A DNA stretch of 64,000 bases from PRDV01 sp963710865 (GTDB taxonomy: Bacteria > Babelota > Babeliae > Babelales > Babelaceae): the NCBI GenBank assembly GCA_963710865.1, contig CAVQBR010000002.1, positions 310,001 through 374,000 on the forward strand, read 5' to 3'. The translations under genes and the position numbers were made by a program. A model generated the notes under the pieces. It saw only the letters and a program-made list of their open reading frames with translations. It was not told the origin of the DNA and did not search any database. Shown here piece by piece: positions 60,935 to 64,000 of this stretch (its first letter is position 1; every line of letters starts with the position of its first letter).

Positions 60935-61762
60935 ATGGCTAAAAAAGCAACAGCACGCAAAACAAAAAGCGTCGGCGTTCGCGGGGGAACCCCAGCGCAA
61001 CATGCACGCGCAGGTCGTTTAGGCGGATTAGCTCCTCACGTTTGTAGAGGAAGCGAATGTACAAAATTAAAAAAAGAAGCTGCTATGCGCGGTAAAAAGA
61101 AAACTGCATTAAAAGCTGCTCCACATAAAAAGACAACGGCAAGCCGCCGCGCTCCGTATGAAGCCCTTTTTGAAAATTGGTGGGAAGAAGATACACCAGT
61201 AGTCACACGTAGAGCAGCAGCTAAAAAAGCTACCCACAAGGCTAAAAAAACTGCTGCTCGTGCCAACCACTGGTATGAAGAAGAAGCTCCAGTTAAAACG
61301 CGCAAAACTGCAGCTAAAAAAGCTTCGGCTCCTAAGGCTAAAAAATCTGCCGCACTCAAGTGGTGGGAAGAAGAAGTTCCAGCTAAAGCACGCAAAGCTG
61401 TTGCTAAAGGAGCTAAAGCTCTCAAGTCCCAGAAAGCCGCCATTCACAAGTGGTGGGAAGAAGAAGCTCCAGCTAAAGCACGCAAAGCTGTTGCTAAAGG
61501 AGCTAAAGCTCTCAAGTCCCAGAAAGCCGCTATTCACAAGTGGTGGGAAGAAGAAGCTCCAGCTAAAGCACGTAAAGCTGTTTCTAAAGGCGCTAAAGCT
61601 CTCAAGGCTAAGAAATCTGCTGCTCTCAAGTGGTGGGAAGAAGAAGGTCCAGTTAGAGCGCATAAATCTGCTGCAAAAAAGAAAGCAGCACCTGCACGCA
61701 AAGTGGCGGCTAAAAAAGCACATCGCGGTAGAACCGCAGCTCGACGCCCAGCCCGTGCCTAA
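60935..61762 (+). CDS. histone H1-like protein with six WW/WY-EEE modules
   Basis: The ATG has AAAGGAAAAAC upstream. The 275-residue protein is Lys/Ala/Arg-rich, like the C-terminal domains of histone H1 and chlamydial Hc2. It starts with MAKKATARKTKSVGVRGGTP and a KGG-like AGRLGGLAP. From residue 80 on, a 30-residue unit repeats, each a Trp-Trp or Trp-Tyr followed by three acidic residues and then a basic Ala-Lys helix (e.g. KWWEEEAPAKARKAVAKGAK). The C-terminus is purely basic (RGRTAARRPARA). I infer a nucleoid-associated or RNA-binding protein. The acidic/aromatic module is unlike known H1 repeats. Confidence 0.8.
   Translation: MAKKATARKTKSVGVRGGTPAQHARAGRLGGLAPHVCRGSECTKLKKEAAMRGKKKTALKAAPHKKTTASRRAPYEALFENWWEEDTPVVTRRAAAKKATHKAKKTAARANHWYEEEAPVKTRKTAAKKASAPKAKKSAALKWWEEEVPAKARKAVAKGAKALKSQKAAIHKWWEEEAPAKARKAVAKGAKALKSQKAAIHKWWEEEAPAKARKAVSKGAKALKAKKSAALKWWEEEGPVRAHKSAAKKKAAPARKVAAKKAHRGRTAARRPARA
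61175..61650 (+). repeat. 90-base coding tandem repeat
   Basis: W-[WY]-E-E module starts lie at 61175, 61268, 61358, 61448, 61538 and 61628 (first step 93, then 90 each). Units at 61358-61627 are nearly identical at DNA level. They are in frame in the H1-like gene, so copy number may vary. Confidence 0.88.
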
Positions 61763-61779
61763 CGTTTTAGAACAAAGAC

Positions 61780-61801
61780 GGGGAGATCTTGAGATCTCCC
61801 C
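61780..61801 (+). terminator. GC hairpin after the H1-like gene
   Basis: GGGGAGATC-TTGA-GATCTCCCC, 9-bp perfect stem, with flanking GAC/GTC that could extend it. No T-run, so intrinsic termination is uncertain. Confidence 0.5.
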
Positions 61802-61922
61802 TTCGTCATGCACGTATCAACACCATTAATATTTTTTTAGGTAAATCCTTTACTTTGCTTGCTCAAAAACTGCATACTAATACTAGGTAAGTTTTTTTTC
61901 ACACATAAATGGGGGAATCCTA

Positions 61923-62180
61923 ATGAACAAATTATTCATAGCTTTACTGAGCGTCAGCGCAGTTGCTAGCCTTGCTGCAAAAAAAGTTGAACTCAAGCAT
62001 GAAGATCAATCACATCTTGCTCAGCTTCGTGCAGAGATCAAGGAGAAAGAAACACAAGTCGATCGCCTACACAAGGAAATTGAAAGAGATCGCGAAGCAC
62101 TTGCACGCGCTGAGTCAGAAGCTCATGTTCGCGCAGCTTCAGCTGAACAAAAAACATTTGGCTGTCCAGCCGAGGAGTAA
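61923..62180 (+). CDS. small secreted coiled-coil protein
   Basis: This 85-residue product has a signal peptide (MNKLFIALLSVSAVASLAA). The mature chain is one long heptad-rich charged helix (LRAEIKEKETQVDRLHKEIE) and ends with a single Cys in TFGCPAEE. Single-helix periplasmic proteins of this kind can be envelope spacers (Lpp-like, where a C-terminal residue is linked), but there is no Lys at the end. Function unknown. Confidence 0.7.
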   Translation: MNKLFIALLSVSAVASLAAKKVELKHEDQSHLAQLRAEIKEKETQVDRLHKEIERDREALARAESEAHVRAASAEQKTFGCPAEE

Positions 62181-62197
62181 TCAGTTTACTCAAATCA

Positions 62198-62231
62198 AGA
62201 AAGAGCCTGTAGCATATGCCAGGCTCTTTCT
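62198..62231. terminator. bidirectional hairpin between convergent genes
   Basis: AGAAAGAGCCTG/CAGGCTCTTTCT, 12-bp perfect stem, 10-base loop; A-run on one side and T-rich on the other fit termination from both directions. Confidence 0.65.
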
Positions 62232-62247
62232 GTTCATTATTGATCAT

Positions 62248-63116
62248 CTATCGAATAGAGAACTGACCACTGCTTGAAGTAAACGAACAAAGCGCTTCAG
62301 CACCAGGTTCAACTGAGAAATGGGAAAAGTCACTATCTTTGATCAACGCTCTCATTTGCGCAATTCTCACTTTACGAGCCCTCTCTTCTTCATCCATTTC
62401 AAAACTGAAAAGCTTCCTGAGGAGAGCTGACCGCTTAGACTCGCGTTCTGCAGTAATAAGATACTGCAATGGCCTAAAATCTCCACCTATCATACTATTA
62501 TAGGCTGCCTGGAAGAACAAAAGAGCTTTTTCATAATATTCAATCTGAGCGGCTGTCTTTGGGAGTGTACTATCTAACAAAGATTTCAGATATACGCTTT
62601 GACTTTGATATGCCCTCTTAAGGTCTTCTCTTGATGCATTCTCTCGCAGCCCCAGAAAATACTGTGGTTTTAACTCTCTTTTCTCCTGAAGAGCCAGTAC
62701 CACTTCGGGAAAATATCGCATGCAGTTGAAGGCTCCAAAAGTTCTTGGGTATAGACTTTAAAAGAACTCTTAAAAGGCGAGAGGTCAGTCCACGAAGATG
62801 GCTCGATCATTAAGCTAATGTCCTGGAAAAGATGGCGTTTCAGTTCAGCCTTAAGCTCATCTATTAAGTTATGCTTGCGGGAAAGAACACTCATCAATCC
62901 AGTTGGTTCAAGATAAAGACTTGTAAGATTTTCTGGATCAATGATAACCTGTTTTTTTCCTGGGAACACAGGGAGAGTCACCGTTTGAGATCCTTCCGTA
63001 GAAAAAATCAAATTTATTCGATTTTGTGTTGTATTCTCAACTCAGAGATTCTGTTCAGCAGACATCATACTCGATAGCATCGGAGTACAAAGAACGAGTA
63101 TATTTAAACAGTTCAT
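62248..63116 (-). pseudogene. broken paralog of the J-like secreted protein
   Basis: The start ATG at 63116 begins a signal-type N-terminus (MNCLNILVLCTPMLSSMMSA). An in-frame TGA (63042-63044) stops it after 24 residues. The frame then continues (VENTTQNRINLIFSTEGSQT, LTSLYLEPTGLMSVLSRKHN) to a frameshift near 62721. There, four bases present in the intact neighbour (63283-64000) are missing. The remaining 157-residue frame begins at an ATG near 62721 (MRYFPEVVLALQEKRELKPQ). Two lesions in one gene show it is dead. Sequence to the neighbour is very close over long stretches. Confidence 0.85.
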
Positions 63117-63282
63117 AGAAATCCTTTATAAGAGCGTTTTAATTTTCCGAATTATTTTTGACAGATATCAAATAAAGAACTGACCCGTCTTATAAAAATG
63201 ACTCTGAGCATGTTGTAAACGCTTAGCTAACGCCAACAATAATTGTCTTAAGCAATCATATGACAAGCAACAGTATTAAATA

Positions 63283-64000
63283 CTATTGCCGCGGCGCCCT
63301 ATTGAACCTGTCAAAATTACGGCTGTTCGTATCGCGGCGTCGCCTTAATGAATCTGAATCATTATCCATAGCACCAGTATCTGTAGTATAAGAAAAATCA
63401 TAATCTTTAATAAACGATTTTATTCGATCAATCCTTTCCTTACGCGCTCTCTCTTCCTCATCAAATTCATCGCTGAAAAGCTTCCTGAGGAGAGCTGACC
63501 GCTTAGACTCGCGTTCTGCAGTAATAAGATCCTGCAATGGCCTAGAGGTTCCGCCTATAATACTATTATATGCTGCCTGGACGAACAAAAGAGCTTTTTC
63601 ATAATACTCAATCTGAGCGGCAGTCTTTGAGAGTGTACTATCTAATAAAGATTTCAGATATACGCTCTGACTTAGATATGCCCTCTTAAGCTCTTCTTTT
63701 GAGGCATTCTCTCGCAGCCCAAGAAAATACTGCGGCTTTAACTCTCTTTTCTCCTGAAGAGCCAGTACCACTTCAGGAAAATATCGCATAACAGCAGTTG
63801 AAGGCTCCAAAAGTTCTTGGGTATAGATTTTAAAAGAACTCATAAAAGGCGAGAGGTCAATCCGCGAAGATGGCTCGGTCATCAAGCTAATATCCTGGAA
63901 AGGATGACTTCTCAGCGCAGCTTTGAGCTCATCTATCAAGTTGTGTTTCCTGGAAATGACACTGACCAATCCAGTTGGTTCAAGATAGAGAGTTGTAAGA
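63283..64000 (-). CDS. J-domain-like protein, 5' end outside window
   Basis: Intact partial copy running off the right edge (239 residues visible, frame TLYLEPTGLVSVISRKHN at the edge). Residues about 100-155 read YFLGLRENASKEELKRAYLS, then a helix ending ALLFVQAAYNSI. This follows the spacing of a DnaJ J-domain, with the LGxxxxAsxeeLKrAY pattern. The HPD motif that would stimulate Hsp70 is absent. The C-terminus is charged (EEERARKERIDRIKSFIKDY) and ends SRNFDRFNRAPRQ. By the dead paralog, the missing start encodes a signal peptide. A J-fold used for a different role is inferred. Confidence 0.7.
   Translation of the reverse strand, partial: LTTLYLEPTGLVSVISRKHNLIDELKAALRSHPFQDISLMTEPSSRIDLSPFMSSFKIYTQELLEPSTAVMRYFPEVVLALQEKRELKPQYFLGLRENASKEELKRAYLSQSVYLKSLLDSTLSKTAAQIEYYEKALLFVQAAYNSIIGGTSRPLQDLITAERESKRSALLRKLFSDEFDEEERARKERIDRIKSFIKDYDFSYTTDTGAMDNDSDSLRRRRDTNSRNFDRFNRAPRQ

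Noticed and set aside
61175..61650. 90-base repeats taken as a possible CRISPR or satellite
   Set aside because: They are in frame within an open 275-codon gene and encode a consistent 30-residue module.

Overview
This is a continuous piece of a reduced, low-GC, Gram-negative-type bacterial chromosome that looks host-dependent. The gene content best fits the phylum Dependentiae (TM6, Babela-like). It has many ankyrin and WD40-like proteins with secretion signals, carrier-type uptake systems, queuine salvage with a eukaryote-like TGT pocket, many small secreted Cys-rich or lineage-specific proteins, and many recently broken genes. The phylum is an inference from gene families, not from a phylogeny. 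Housekeeping genes are tightly packed in overlapping operons. Accessory stretches hold repeats, paralogs and relics. Layout: 1-8.4 kb carries three WD40-type genes on the minus strand (one split by frameshifts), an OPT-like transporter, a NUDIX hydrolase, a HIT protein, tRNA-Leu(CAA) and small Cys-rich secreted proteins. 8.6-11.1 kb has a PilC/GspF-type protein, a DUF167 protein, tRNA-Ser(GCU), tRNA-Arg(ACG), tRNA-Ser(UGA) and a cupin. 11.1-13.8 kb is decaying: an AAA ATPase and a PD-(D/E)XK nuclease are separated by a single in-frame TAA, next to a headless second ATPase, followed by an inverted repeat. 13.9-15.3 kb has a promoter, two tandem Met-containing leader peptides and a SAM hydroxide adenosyltransferase. 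15.5-18.1 kb is a queuine-salvage operon (YhhQ-like transporter, tgt, TrmH-type methylase). 18.1-21.8 kb holds two paralogous Cys-rich exported repeat proteins, and a third lies at 45.0-46.9 kb. 22.2-26.2 kb has an amino-acid permease, mraY and a small secreted repeat family. 26.3-33.9 kb is a core operon mnmG-lgt-dnaG-rpoD-CorC-like. 33.9-42 kb is accessory: an AlbA_2 protein and ankyrin gene flanked by copies of the CorC/stomatin gene junction, the stomatin-NfeD pair, a large ankyrin gene with a frameshift, and a scar made of fragments of nearby genes. 42-53 kb has a 2H-phosphoesterase-like lipoprotein, homospermidine synthase, transketolase, a short ComEC-like protein, a DJ-1 protein, pgi and glk. 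53-58.4 kb holds ankyrin genes and relics. 58.4-64 kb holds small secreted proteins, a thioredoxin, a cluster of tiny basic genes leading into a histone H1-like protein with a 30-residue WWEEE repeat, and a pair of J-domain-like secreted proteins (one broken, one running off the right edge). How the genes work together: the core genes give peptidoglycan and lipoprotein synthesis (mraY, lgt), replication and transcription initiation (dnaG, rpoD), tRNA modification (mnmG, tgt, YhhQ) and sugar-phosphate entry (glk-pgi, tkt). Uptake genes (OPT, APC, YhhQ) suggest reliance on host peptides, amino acids and queuine. Ankyrin, WD40 and Cys-rich exported proteins are the likely host-facing set. The candidates most worth testing as undescribed are the double leader in front of the SAM-cleaving enzyme and the WWEEE nucleoid-like cluster.
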